Source of the DNA: Raphanus sativus
Lineage: Eukaryota; Streptophyta; Magnoliopsida; Brassicales; Brassicaceae
Reading direction: 5' to 3'
Length of the DNA stretch: 64,000 bases
Assembly (NCBI RefSeq): GCF_000801105.2
Contig: NC_079515.1
Location: 33,255,407-33,319,406 of the forward strand
In this document: positions 17,218-29,904 of the stretch, one piece after another
Numbering within the stretch: the stretch's first letter is position 1
Layout of the letters: every line of letters begins with the position of its first letter
The notes under the pieces: model-generated
Databases searched by the model: none
Seen by the model: the letters and a program-made list of their open reading frames with translations, nothing else
What the model was told of the DNA's origin: nothing
Program-made: the position numbers and the translations under genes

Positions 17218-20200
17218 ATGGCGGAAAACACGGCCAGCACTAGAAGAAAACCTCAGAGCTTGAACGATCGTCACTATCGTCTCCTCCAGGATCTCTCTGC
17301 GCCTCCTAAACACGCTCCTCCTCCTTCTTCTTCTTCCACCCGTACGATAAATCCTCCTCCTCGATTGTTTTACCTGTTTCCCGTCTTTGATTTTAGATAT
17401 TTTATTTATTTATTTTTTTAATTTATAGATGAAGAAGATGAAGGAACGAAGATAAAGCTCGCGGGACGACGCCGATTATGCAAGGCCTCGGTGAAGCATG
17501 ATGCATCGGATGAAGATGACGATCCTGATTTGGCTGATTTCGATTCCCCAGGTATTTTTCACTCGTTTTTTAGGGTTTGTTTTCTTAGTAAGCTTGGACA
17601 TGAAATTAGGGTTCTTCCAAATCTGGGTTTATATCAATCGTTTGATTTTTGTTACAATACTTCGTCTGATAAGTTCACTCGAATGCGTTTGTGTTGTGTG
17701 ACGCTCTAATCAGGTAAAGGAGATGCATCGCTGGAGAGAGCTGAAGCTAGGAACAAGTTCACATCATGGGATGAGGAACCGAAGGAAGCTAAGACAGAGG
17801 TGGGTGACTTTCCCAGCTTTTCAATGATCACAGACTTTGGCTCTCCCTCACCTCAGCTTGAGCAAAGGGAGGGAAGGCAAGGTGGTGGAGGACAGAACGA
17901 GATTATGGATATCTTGGATGATTTGACCTATAAGCTTGGGACAATGTCGATCAAGAAGAAAAGAGATGGCCTAAGCAGTGACTTTGGTCCCGCTCAGAGA
18001 CATTCTAATGACTTTGAGAGTTTTAAACCCTCATTTTCATTGGTATCAGATCTATCTGAGTCCTCCTCGTCAGATGTGGTTACCGCAAGCAAAGCTGGTG
18101 CTGATAGTTTCAATGACAGGCGAGGGAATTCTGGTTTTGCCATCCGGGAAGAGAAAGCTAGTAATGTGTTTTCAGGCGAAAGGGGGGAAAGAGTTACAGA
18201 TGTTGGAAAGCAGCAACCATTTACTGGTCAGCACTATGTTGTTAAATCTGAAGGGTACAGACAGGAGTACAATCTTGACCGTGGGAAGGACAAACTCAAA
18301 GAAGTCGACCGAAGTCTGAAGACGAGTAGACATGTAGAGGTCAGTGAGAAGCTAAGATCAGTGGGAAGGTCGAATGCTGCTAAGCTAAGAGATTTAGACG
18401 ATGATGAAGATGATGAGGACTGTGTTGTGTTGACTGGTAAAAAGGCGGCTGTAGTGAAAAGCCATCTTGAAAAGCCTAAAAAGCCAGTTCGGTCTCACAA
18501 CACTGCAACACATGCTTATGAAGAGAAAGTGTCGGAGGATGAAGGGTCTATCACTTTCACTGGCCCCAAATCTTCTTACACTCTGCGTGGGAAGATTGCA
18601 ACAATTTTATATCCACATCAGAGGGAAGGCTTGAAGTGGCTCTGGTCATTGCACATCCAAGAGAAAGGTGGAATACTTGGAGATGATATGGGTTTAGGTA
18701 AAACTATGCAGGTAAGGGAAATTGCAATCTGTACATTCTTTCTTTATTTTTTTCTCTAATAATGTAACTCTGCTGATTTCAGTTGATTTTCATTACAGAT
18801 ATGTAGCTTTCTGGCTGGTTTGTTCCACTCGAAATTGATCAAGCGTGCGCTGGTAGTGGCACCAAAAACCCTGCTGCCTCACTGGATGAAAGAGTTAGCT
18901 ACCGTGGGACTTTCACAAATGACTAGGGAGTAAGATCAGTTTTCTCTCATTGTTAATTACTGAGATGTATATATACTATGATCATGTTATATACTGGTTG
19001 TAAATATTGCGTTTCTGATTTTTTTCCCTTTCCTCTTTATAGATACTACGGCACTTCTGTAAAAGCCCGACAGTATGATCTCAACCACATTCTACAGGTA
19101 CCTATTCTTATTCCATTGTTAGCCTGGATGTATCACTAAATGCCTTAACTACAGCCTATCCTGTAGTTAATCATTTTTATCTGTATTGCAGTTCTTTCCA
19201 TATTATTTAGATTGATTAAGCTGAGAAATTTTTTAACAGTTGTTTCTTGGTCTTGTTCTCCTCCAGATAGTTAATTTTTTACTGTTTTGAAGTATGGATT
19301 TTCAAGCTGAGATATCTCTAACTTCTGCAGGGTAAAGGTGTTCTTCTAACGACTTATGATATCGTACGGAACAATACTAAGGCTTTGCAAGGCTATCAAC
19401 TGTTTACTGATGATGATGATGATATCAAATGGGACTACATGATTCTGGACGAGGTAAGGCATATTAATCTTTCTACATTTTGATCAATTAATCGCTGAGA
19501 GGCTAGCATTATTGTATGTTTTGACCTTTTTCAACTGGTACCATAGTGATGTATTGATATTTGTCTATATTTCTAGGGACATCTTATTAAAAACCCCAGC
19601 ACACAAAGGGCCAAGAGTTTGCTTGAGATTCCAAGTTCTCACCGTATAATTATAAGTGGTACACCAATCCAAAATAATCTAAAGGTATTTCACATTAGCC
19701 AATGTCTTTTCATCTATGAATGTATTATTTCAGTGCTAATGGCGTCTGCTGATTCCATCTTTTTTTTTTAATAGGAGTTGTGGGCTTTGTTCAATTTCAG
19801 CTGCCCAGGGCTCCTTGGTGACAAGAAATGGTAATTATCTTCTCCCTAATCCATAGATGGCAGATTACATATACTAGCTTTGTATTTAATCCTTTAAGTT
19901 TCAACAGGTTTAAGGATAATTATGAGCATTACATTATTCGTGGAACTGACAAAAATGCCTCTGATAGAGAACAGAGAATAGGCTCAACAGTAGCAAAGGT
20001 GAGGATTTCATTCGAATATGCTTGAGTGGCCGTTATTAGCATGCCTTGTTAAATCTTAGCTCTTTTCTATGATCACTTTTCATTGTTTCCTATTAGGCCG
20101 CAAATGAAATGTCTTATATGCTTGTATACATGATATATAGAAAGAATTAAATTTATGATTTTTTCACTAGAGTCTGGAATTCTTTTGTGAGATTGGATTA

Positions 20201-23029
20201 CTGAGTGTGATATAGTTATCGAACAGTTGAGAAGCTAAGTTTCTCCGAAGAAAATAACCTATCAATTCGCTTATGACTTGAGCTGCTAACATCCGTAGGT
20301 TGTAGGTCTTGCAAGTATATTTTACCATGTTTACCTCATTTCGATTAATAGAACTTGAGGGAGCATATTCAACCTTTCTTCTTGCGGCGCCTTAAAAGTG
20401 AAGTCTTTGGTGATGATGATGCCACAACCGCCAAACTTTCAAAGAAGGACGAAATTGTTGTATGGCTACGGTTAACAGCTTGCCAGGTTTAACTCCTTGA
20501 CACATAAATACAGTCGTTAGTCTAATATTTTCAGTCATCAGAATTACTGATACTTTCCCCTTTGTGTTGCAGAGGCAAATATATGAGGCTTTCTTAAACA
20601 GTGAAATTGTTCTGTCAGCTTTTGATGGTTCGCCTCTTGCAGCTCTTACGGTAACCTAAAGCTCTATTCTTGTTTTCTTTTGTTTAATCAAGTATGTGTG
20701 TCTTGTCGTACCCAGTAAGTTCATTACATTAACGTGGGAAAGTGATTTGGCTTCAAATATATATTTCATGTTTCAGTTCTTCTCTTCACAAAAATTAGTG
20801 TAGCTAATATCTGTGAGTTACATTGACTGTTTTGTTATAAACAGATTCTGAAGAAAATATGTGACCATCCGCTTCTCTTGACTAAGAGAGCTGCTGAGGA
20901 TGTCCTCGAAGGAATGGAATCAACATTAACACCGGAAGAAGCAGGTGTGGCAGAAAGATTGGCTATGCATATTGCAGACAATGTGGATACAGATGATTTT
21001 CAGACCAAGAATGACAGTATCTCTTGCAAATTGTCATTCATCATGTCGCTACTGGTTAGATCACATTTATGGTTCAATTGGTGAAATTCATTTTGATATT
21101 TGTCTGTTTGACTGACACTTTTTTTTTGACTGACATTTTTTCTACATTGTTACTCAGGAAAACTTGATTGCCGAAGGGCACCGTGTTTTAATCTTCTCCC
21201 AGACACGCAAGATGTTAAATCTCATTCAGGTTTGCTCCCAACTTCACCCTCAACGGTTATTCTTGAAATTTTATGGAATCTTTATAGGTTACGTTTGGCA
21301 TTTTCAGGACTCTCTTACTTCCAACGGCTATAGTTTCTTGCGGATTGATGGTACAACAAAAGCCCCTGACAGATTGAAGACTGTTGAAGTGCGTTTTTCT
21401 AACATTACATATCATATTTTTTCTCATCATGAGTTAGTTATTCCCTCTTGTCTTCATGCCATCACAATTGTTTCAAACCTTTATTTATTCCAGGAATTTC
21501 AAAGTGGTCATGTGGCGCCGATATTTCTCCTCACATCTCAAGTAGGTGGTCTCGGCCTTACTTTGACAAAGGCAGACCGCGTGATTGTGGTTGATCCGGC
21601 TTGGAATCCAAGGTACTTACATTCTTTTGAAAGCTGCTGATATTTTTTACTCTATTGAAAATATGTTTATGACATGCTTTTCTGATTTCAATACAGTACT
21701 GACAACCAGAGCGTTGATCGAGCATACAGAATTGGGCAAACCAAGGATGTCATCGTGTATAGGTTAATGACCTCTGCAACTGTGGAAGAAAAGATTTACA
21801 GAAAGCAGGTTTGTTAGATTTTATGTTTTTTTTTAGTTAGTGCAATAGCTGAGTGATTTGATATGATCTTTTGTATGATCTAATGCCATTGGTATTTGCT
21901 TTTGTAGGTGTACAAGGGAGGCTTGTTTAAAACCGCTACCGAGCATAAAGAGCAAATCCGCTATTTTAGCCAACAGGTTTAGTCGTAGTTCCGTTGTAAA
22001 TAGTGGTCTAATTGTAATCCTATTTTCTAATCGTTTTGCCAATATTTTTTTTTAATCTCAGGACCTTCGAGAACTTTTCAGTCTTCCTAAGGGAGGATTT
22101 GATGTTTCACCCACACAACAGCAACTATACGAAGAGCATTACAACCAGATCAAACTGTAAGCATATCATTGATTCTGAGGGAAAATAGAAGAAAGTGTGG
22201 TGAACTTGATTCTCTTATGTTTGTTTGTTTCTGTAGAGATGAATTTCTGGAATCCCATGTTAAGTTCCTGGAAACTCTCGGGATAGCTGGAGTGAGTCAC
22301 CACAGCTTACTCTTCTCCAAGACTGCTCCTATACAACCTATTCAACAAGACGAAGTAGAAGAAATAAGGTAAATTTCAAAACAACTTTTCTCTTTTAATT
22401 ATAAAACAGTCTTCCTTCATCTTCACATCCTGATTATGATCATTTGATGCAAAAAGGAGAGGAACAACTTCATACTTTGGAGGTCCATCAGCAAAACCAG
22501 CAAGCTCTTCACAGGACAACGTGATCAATGGGTATATTGCCATCCACAACCTTTTGTCAAATTTAACTGTTGCGCTTTTGTATAATCTTGCTCATCTATT
22601 TGAAAAAATGGTTTCTGTCAGGGCTGAGTATGCTTTCAAACCCAAGGACGTGAAAGTGGACAAGAAAATCAACATTTCTCCAATAGATGCCAGTGAATTG
22701 TCGGAAAGCGACATTAAAGCAAGAATCAGTCGGCTATCTATGTTATTCGAGAACAAGGTAAACACATCATAAAACCAACACTTGTAACATCATGTAATGT
22801 CTCTATCAAAAGCTTCAGGTTTCTCTAAGTCTATGTTTTGGGTTTCATATAATCACAGAGTATGGTCGCAAGTTTACCTGATAGAGGAGCAAAAATACAG
22901 AAACAGATTGCTGAATTGACTCGAGAGCTTGGAGAAATGAAGGCAGCACAAAGCAAGGACATCTCTCATCAAGTTATTGACTTGGAGGAGGATATAAGCC
23001 AGAAGATGCACAGAGGATTGAATCTGTAG
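17218..23029 (+). CDS. CHR24: SNF2-family chromatin remodelling ATPase CHR24 (ERCC6/CSB-like)
   Basis: Multi-exon gene. The first three exons are 17218-17341, 17429-17551 and 17714-18711; the last ends GLNL-stop at 23027-23029. The N-terminal third is acidic and charged with no named fold ([19 protein letters not shown]). The helicase core begins near 18590. Motif I is GDDMGLGKT (18680-18705), motif II DEGH (split across the intron 19454-19576), motif [12 protein letters not shown] (19655-19682). The C-terminal helicase lobe has LIFSQTRKM (21190-21215), [10 protein letters not shown] (21535-21565) and [12 protein letters not shown] (21710-21750). The C-terminus ends in a charged coiled-coil-like region. 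Nuclear, ATP-dependent DNA translocase of the SNF2 Rad54/ERCC6-like group; its biological role is poorly defined in plants. All seven helicase motif regions looked complete, so it should be functional. Convergent with the kinase gene. Confidence 0.94.
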
Positions 23030-23856
23030 AGTTAAGATGCAAAAAATGCGATGACCAACGTACGATTTATTGCTATTTTTTTTGTTCCTCACAAATCTGA
23101 TTTGTTGAGTTCATGAGTTGACAAGTCAATTACCAGATGACTTGTTGCTCAAGCTATAAACGCTACGGTGTGTTAAAACCAGGTTTTTTTTTTCTTTTCA
23201 TCTCAAACAAAAAGAGAGTGAAAAGTGAAAACCGTAATCAGTAAACTGGATATTTCAACACACTACTTAAGTCTGAAATTAAATCTAATAATTATTGAAG
23301 AAAAACTGGTTTATTAGTTATTTAGGTGGTAAAATTGTGTTTCAAAGGTGAATCCTTCTTACTGTAAGATTCTTACATATATAGCTGAGTTAATGAATGA
23401 TACTAGTATCTTAATACTTAATGATGAGTCTGATTTATACAGGAGGTTTGTGATAGTTTTTCTGGGCACCTTAGGTTGGTGTAAAACTGTAAAGGGCTTT
23501 ATTAAACCCTAACTCCTGAATACGGTTAAAAAGTAAACGAAAATTACAGTTTATAATCCATACCGAATCTTGAACGGAACTGGAACACTTACAATTTGTA
23601 CTCTTCAAACCGAACTGAAAACAAAAGAAAAAACCAAATGAAAAGAACGTTGTCATCAATAAACAAAGCAAAACGCTCAAAAACATTTTCTACCTTCACA
23701 AACACAAAGAACACAGTCAATATTTTGGCCTCTCTACAAGAGCTCTTCACTCTTTCTAAACTGACACATTCTTGAAAACCTTAGAAAATCCATTACAGAT
23801 ATACACACAACTTAACTTGCATCGTCAAAACAGCTAAAATCTAGTTAAAACTATTA

Positions 23857-26835
23857 TTAGTTGAAACTGAAGCTATCAGTACGGCTCCATCTCCCTTTCA
23901 AGTAGTCCTCAACGGAGATACTACTAGCTTCAGGGCTACTATCCGAAGCTGCATCATCTTCCAAATCAAGCAACGCAAGGTTTATGTGTGATTCTATGTT
24001 TGTCAAGTACGCTGTTGCATCTTCTGAGGCTCTTACTTGCTGCTTTCCCCATTCCGTTGCATCTTCGTCTCCTTGTAATATCTTTACCACCTGCGAATTA
24101 ATGAATTAACACCCCCCAAAACAGAGTAATTAGAAGCAAAGACTAAGGATTTACAGCAAAGAAAGGAGAGCTCGAGAAGATAATGGATATATAGCTTACG
24201 AGGCCGATTTGTGGACGGTCATGAGGTGCGCGTTTAATGCATAGTGTGGCAGCTAACAATAGCTTCTCGATTAGATCTTTACTGCTATCATCAGCTTCTA
24301 GACTTGGATCCAGTAACTGAGCAAACTTACCACTCTCTAGGATTGGATTTGCCTGGGAAAGAGATGCAGTTTAGTCATTTCAAAGAGTAACATTGCTTCC
24401 CATGATTTTGGTTACACAATGGCAAAGTTTGCAGGATAGAAAAAAATGTGAAAGTTATGGACAGTTATGCTTACCCACATGACAAGGCTCTCCTGGCCTT
24501 TAGATTGGTCGACGCAGATTGGTTTTCTACCAGATAGGAGCTCGAGCAATACAACACCAAACGCATAGACATCAATCTTGTCGGTTACTTTACCGTGCAT
24601 GAAGTACTCCGGTGCTAGATAACTGTCAAAAAACATTAAAAGTTTTAATGAGGATGCTTGATGGAGTGATGATGATGATGATTATCACTTATCAGGGAAG
24701 GACTAAAGAATGCAAATTAAATACCCAAATGTTCCCGCAATACCCCCACATGACACATGCTGTGCAGCACTTGAAGCCAGGCTGGCAAATCCGAAATCTG
24801 AGAGCTGAACCAGTATATAATTTCAGTGTCAAATAACAAAAAATAAGATTAAGAATATTTTTATTGCATCTGTGAAGTGAACTCAGATTAAGATGAAATG
24901 TAGAAGTACCTGTGGCTCAAAATCATCTGCCAGAAGAATATTAGAAGATTTCACATCCCGGTGAATCACTTGTGGATCGTGAGTATTATGTAGATAGTCT
25001 AACGCCTCTGCAACACCCTCTGCCACTTTATATCTCTCCAGCCAGCCAAAACTAGCGGCATCCTTTCTATAACCTAAATCAAGAAATGAGAACAATCAAG
25101 ATAGATATCTCTCTATGTATGAGAATCCAGAGGGGATATCGAAAGTAGACTATAATACCATGAAGGTTTTCTTCAAGGCTTCCTCGTGATACATAGTCAT
25201 ACACCAGCATTAAATTATTGTTCTCAAAACAGAAACCAAAGAGTGACACAATATTCTTGTGATGCACACTTGTAATGACTTCAATTTCCAGTATAAACTC
25301 TTTCAACACATCCAGACAAGGCTTCAATACTTTGACAGCCAGTTCCCTCCCATCTGATAGGTCTCCTTTATAAACATAACTATTACCACCTTCTCCAATC
25401 AAGCTATCTGGAAACAGAAGCCAAAAAAAAAAAAAGTATCCATTAGCAAAGTCACGCCAAACCCAAACCCAATGTCAGAACATGGAAAAGGACATACCGG
25501 ATGCAAAGTTTGAGGTGATTGACACAACTTCGTCGTATGTGAATAATCTACACGTGGAAGAGTACTTTTCATGTAGACCCTCCAGCTCTTCCGGAACGTT
25601 GTTCGATCCTCCAAGGCAGGGAGAAAGAGGAGACGACAGCATATGCTCAGAACCGGATCGTGAAACGGAGACATCTTCACCATCGATGCTAGAAGAAGAG
25701 CAATCTTCATCACAACCAGAATCACTCCGTTTCCTGTCGAGATACGCTACAGCTTCTGAGTTCCGACCCCGGAGCCTCGAAACCCACTGAAGTACAGCCT
25801 TCTTAGCAGACACTCTGGTCCAGCTACTTCGATTACCGTAAATCCCCCGGAAGAAACGCCAACCCTGTGAGCCTGAACCAGTCTCGCTCGTTTGCACTGT
25901 CACTAAAGCCAACGAATTGTCAACACCTGAGCTCTCGGTAGACTGTAACGACGAAGTACGACTAGGTCTAGTAGTAGCAGTCCAGCGTGAGCTGGACCTT
26001 GCAGGGCTAAAGCTGTTTCCAATCTTCGCCGCTTCAATAGCAATGTTGGGTGATGATCCACAGGGAACAATCATGAGTGATGATCCATCTGCACATTCAA
26101 AAGCACAAAACTTTTCTTTAATCTAAACAGAGAAACAGGCATCATCTAATCTAAACATACCATTGCTATTATGCACCACCCTGCGGAACATGATCTTGCC
26201 ACTCTTAACAGCAAAAACAGAGACATCCTTGGAAAGATTCCTAGCGCAATACTTGGCTAGAGAAGCTGAGGAGCGGATGGTATGGTGTCTCTTAGAAGAA
26301 CCAACGATTAAACTTGTAGCTCCGGATGATTTGACTTCCTGTACAAGAACTTTCCTCGCTGACTTCCCTCTGAAAACCTTCAGCTTTAAATCAACCTGTG
26401 TTTCACAAAAACATCCACTTCACTAAACACTATCCTCAAAGTTTCCACCTTTTTTTCTTAAGAGAGAAGAAACGAAACACTTGCCTGTTTTAAGTTGCAG
26501 AAGCTTTCATAGACACCAAGCATAGTGTCAAAGGTTCTTACCAGTGAAACTAGCGACGTTGAGCCTTCTGCAAAACAAAAAAAAACATAAATTAAAAAAA
26601 AAAAGAGAAAAACAGAGTAAAAACAGAGAGATCTAAAAAAGAACAAACCGAGAGAGTAGTCGAGGACGTGGAGAGCAACGATTCGATCTCCAGGACGAGC
26701 TACATTCACTAGAGACCACGTCAGCACCTCTCTACTCCATTCGTCCGGTTTCACGCCGATTATTACTAACGCCGAACCGTCCGCATCTGACGCCGTTAAC
26801 GGTTCCTCGACTCCTCCTCCTCCGTTAGGTGCCAT
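23857..26835 (-). CDS. Receptor-like cytoplasmic kinase with N-terminal UspA domain (At5g63940 type)
   Basis: About ten exons; exon 1 is 26649-26835. The N-terminus ([20 protein letters not shown] and following, exons 26160-26835) is an adenine-nucleotide alpha-hydrolase/universal-stress-protein fold. A Ser-rich linker follows (25480-26075; [21 protein letters not shown] stretches). The kinase domain runs from about 25400 to 24060: glycine loop [17 protein letters not shown] lysine, [11 protein letters not shown] catalytic loop (24945-24975), DFGFAS (24780-24800), [10 protein letters not shown] (about 24590-24620) and the RPQIG C-lobe region. All catalytic residues are present, so it should be active. 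No signal peptide or transmembrane segment is seen, consistent with RLCK subfamily VI. Substrate unknown; RLCK VI kinases often work with ROP GTPases, but that is family inference. Its 5' leader contains a CT microsatellite and a SINE lies upstream. Confidence 0.93.
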
Positions 26836-26872
26836 CTCGATTCTTCTCTTAGCGATTCACTCACTCGCACAG

Positions 26873-26893
26873 TCTCTCTCTCTCTCTCTCTCT
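26873..26893. repeat. (CT)n tract in the UspA-kinase 5' leader
   Basis: Pure TC repeat about 40-60 bp upstream of the kinase ATG, followed by further ctctctatctctat runs to about 26940. Simple repeat with a possible leader-regulatory role. Confidence 0.75.
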
Positions 26894-27090
26894 GTATATC
26901 TAAGTAGCAAATCGCTCTCTCTCTATCTCTATCTCTCTCTGTCTTCTATCGTGTTTTGTCGTTTTGCAATTAGGCAAAGAGGAGAGAGCGAATCACGTTA
27001 ACTGTCTTCGGGAGAAAAGTGGGAGAGAGCGAGGGCATGTTTTGTGCTCTCTGGTTTGAATGAATCTCGGCCGTTGATTTAACCATCATG

Positions 27091-27239
27091 ATCCGATCAT
27101 GACTTTTTTTTTTTTTTTTTTTTTTGCCACTTGGGGAAATCTCACACCCAGGAACTCCTGAAAGTGGAGTCGAACCCCGGTGCCTTGGATGTCACTTAGC
27201 CACTAGACTAAGGCTGACCCGGCATCCGATCATGACTTT
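27091..27239 (-). mobile_element. tRNA-derived SINE, second copy, with 16-bp target duplication
   Basis: Same family as the SINE at 5430-5552, in the opposite orientation; body 27107-27223. Read on the minus strand it has the same head, A box, B box (ggttcgactcc), the shared gtgagatttccccaagtggc segment and a poly(A) tail (T-run at 27104-27125). It is flanked by direct repeats atccgatcatgacttt at 27091-27106 and 27224-27239. It lies about 270 bp upstream of the kinase ATG. Confidence 0.95.
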
Positions 27240-28140
27240 AATTCTTATTTTTAGTTGTTAATTAATAAAAATAATTAATTAAGCACGAGCGAATAATAAT
27301 GAATGGGTTAATGGGACAACGATATGTTCCGTCTCTCTCTTTATTCCGGACCCCAGAATATCTTTCCTCTATATTTCCCTCCACCACTTTATTTTTTTTC
27401 CTTACTTTTGATTTTTTTAGTTATTAATTTTAGCATTTTAGTTTTCATTAAATGTCATTATCATACATGTCTCATCATCCCCCAGAATATTCATGCATGT
27501 TTCATATTCAGTCAAGTATGTAGCCACCCCTCCGTTCTTTTATTTCTGAATAAAAATTAGCTAAAAAGTAGAGGACATGAATAGATCCATCCGTGAAGAC
27601 CAAAAAAATGTCTTTGTTTATATATGGTTTGATTTGATTTTGCTTTATATTTTCCCCAAACATTTTGGTAGGTATTGTCAAATCATGTCAAAAATAAATA
27701 ATGTAGCTGATATTGAATATAAAAACCTATAAAATTAAAGAAAATTTGTTCTTATGAAAAATTACATTGGCGAAATGTTAAAACTTTTGTGACTAAAGTA
27801 TACGGTGCACAAAGGTTGTCTAAATGTGGTAGTCAGATGTTAATCATAGAATTGAATTATTAAATCACTTAACATTGGAATTTGGGAACGGCAGAGCAAA
27901 ACCAGAAACTAAATTCATTCTTTAGATTGTGTCTAAAAAGCATCACTTATTATTACTAACTTACATTAGTTGTTCCCAATCATATTATAAAGTGTATGGT
28001 GGTGGAGCTAGGTAAAATAAATATGCATATCAGTCTTCCACTAAAGATAACGAGCACTGGTTTGATTACGAATCGAGAGACGAATCCTGAAACTTCTTTG
28101 TTTTCTTTCTGAAGTGGACGAATCCTATGTCTAAATAGTA

Positions 28141-28469
28141 TAACCATGATAATGATATTTAACCATACACGCAAGATCAAATTTGGCCATTTGTTAATGT
28201 TGAAGTTAGGGTGTGAAAACAGCTTTTGAATGTCATTAATACATCGCTATTTACATTACCATCGTGATTTAGATCCACGGGATGAAACGTAATGATATTG
28301 ATATTTAACCATGATAATGATACATAACCTTTGCACGCAAGATCAAATTTGGCCATTTGTTAATGTTGAAGTTAGAGTGTGAAAATAGCTTTTGAATGTC
28401 ATTAATATCTCGCTACCTGATTAGTGATTACATTACCATCGTGATTTAGATCCACGGGATGAAACGTAA
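28141..28469. repeat. Direct duplication of about 150 bp
   Basis: Unit A (28141-28292) and unit B (28306-28469) both start taaccatgataatgata and end gatgaaacgtaa. They share long identical stretches, such as gcaagatcaaatttggccat. Unit B carries an insertion of about 12 bp (ctgattagtgat). This looks like a recent local tandem duplication in noncoding DNA. Confidence 0.9.
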
Positions 28470-28798
28470 ATAATTAAAGTAAGCTGCATACAACTTTTAT
28501 GTTAAAATCATTCTGGAATAAATGAAATAAACTACCTTTCATGGTGTACTAAATAAGTCTAATTTGACTCGAATCTTTGATTAAAAATCATATCCCTCGA
28601 AGGTGAAGAAGACCACGATTGAGATATATAAAACAAACAAAAAATAACCAGAGAAAATGGATCCACATTAACTCACTACAACATATAAAATCATCAGAGA
28701 TTAGATATAATCTGGCGAGCACGATTTAGTATAGCACGTGAAATAAAATATTTTGAGAAATCCAGCTAACCGGGATCTACCGCAAATCATGGATTCCA

Positions 28799-29164
28799 GA
28801 GCAAAAGTGGCAGTCAACTATTACTATTGTAGTGGTCATTAAATAAAGAAACGATAAACCTAATCACTTGGAAAAACAATGTATAATTCACAACTACATC
28901 TATAAATTTTGTATTAATTATGAGCAAAAGTGGCAGTTAATTATGATGGTAGTGGTCATTAAACAACAGAAACTATAAACCTAATCACTTTGAAGACCAT
29001 CTATAATTCATAAGTACATTGATAAATTTCGTATTAAATTGTGAACAAAAGTGACCGCTAACTATTATTGTCGTTGTCGTTAAAAATAAATAAATTATAA
29101 ACCTAACCCTTAGAAAAATCATGTATAATTCACAAGTACATCGACAACTTTAGTATTCAATTAT
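28799..29164. repeat. Tandem repeat, three units of about 122 bp
   Basis: Units start at 28799, 28922 and 29043 (periods 123 and 121 bp; the third runs to 29164). Each opens with ga(g/a)caaaagtg and contains ataaacctaa and gtataattca(c/t)a segments. Divergence between units is visible, so the array is not fresh. Noncoding, and far too few and long units for any CRISPR-like array. Confidence 0.88.
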
Positions 29165-29405
29165 GATTAAAGTTCATCCAATTAACTGTGTTGACCCAAG
29201 ACTGAAATCCAATGTTGGTATATAGAACTTATATTATATTTGATTCGATTAGAATTTACATAGTACGAAAATATGTTTTTTTTTTGTTTAAAGAACGTTG
29301 GTCTAATAAAGACACCTGTAAATATGTTCTTACCGTTTAAGTCCAAGGATGATGGTCGGGTTCACACTAATAAGTCATACTAGTAGAAAGTAAAGTAGCT
29401 TTATA

Positions 29406-29663
29406 CTAGAAGTTACCGTTAGAGTTACGATTAGGGCAAGCGTTGGCAAAATGTGAAGGATCACCACATGAGAAGCACCTTCTCCCACTTACTGGCACTC
29501 CAGATGCAGAGACGAAGCTTGTTCTACGGCCATGAGCACCGCCGCGTGAGAAGAACTTCCGTCACCTGTTGGCTGTACTAAGGGGAGATGGTGTTCCACA
29601 AGTGTTGCATGAAACATTAGTTTCATCTGGCATTATGACAACGATATTGTTCAAATGAAATTC
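29406..29663 (-). pseudogene. Relic of the C-terminal zinc-finger exon of topoisomerase 3-alpha (TOP3A)
   Basis: Minus-strand reading gives one residual frame ending in a natural stop (29406-29408). Near its end is a perfect CCHC zinc knuckle, [14 protein letters not shown], followed by PNRNSNGNF. Upstream, SCNTCGTPSPLSTANR and RKFF look like the start of a GRF-type finger (C-x2-C ... GRKFF). A TGA at 29562-29564 interrupts the frame between them and the finger's later cysteines are gone. GRF plus CCHC fingers are the C-terminal signature of plant TOP3-alpha, and this spot between the kinase and FCLY is where TOP3A (At5g63920) lies in Arabidopsis. No toprim or catalytic tyrosine exons are visible nearby. 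Assignment rests on motif plus synteny, so it is probable rather than proven. Confidence 0.65.
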
Positions 29664-29904
29664 ACATGTCGACTCACAAGGAAGATTTGATCTTAGATGT
29701 CACATGTCAAAAGTTCTAGCCGGCCCAAAAATCTCATTCTATGGAAGGCCCAAAATTATTAGTATCTTCCGAATATGATTAACAAATTAAAATTATACAT
29801 TATGGTTTATAGACTATGGTTGACAAAAAAAAGGTTTATAGACTATGGTTTTAGGCGAATAATCTAGAATCGGTAAGAGAGAAAAACTCAACGAGTTGAC
29901 TAAG

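Larger units (their letters stand above)
27240..29405. other. Gene-poor spacer with local duplications
   Basis: No intact gene. AT-rich throughout, with a direct duplication at 28141-28469 and a three-unit tandem repeat at 28799-29164. In Arabidopsis a leucine-rich-repeat kinase gene and TOP3A occupy the matching position; I see no leucine-rich-repeat or kinase coding sequence here. Confidence 0.6.

Noticed and set aside
25482..25790. 102-codon open frame antisense to the kinase gene
   Set aside because: Shadow of the Ser-rich linker exon on the other strand.
28799..29164. Regular repeat array as a CRISPR-like structure
   Set aside because: Only three units of about 122 bp, diverged, no spacer pattern, in a plant nuclear context.
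29896..29904. FCLY start three codons upstream
   Set aside because: That codon is TTG; the first ATG at 29905 gives the signal peptide and a 500-aa protein.
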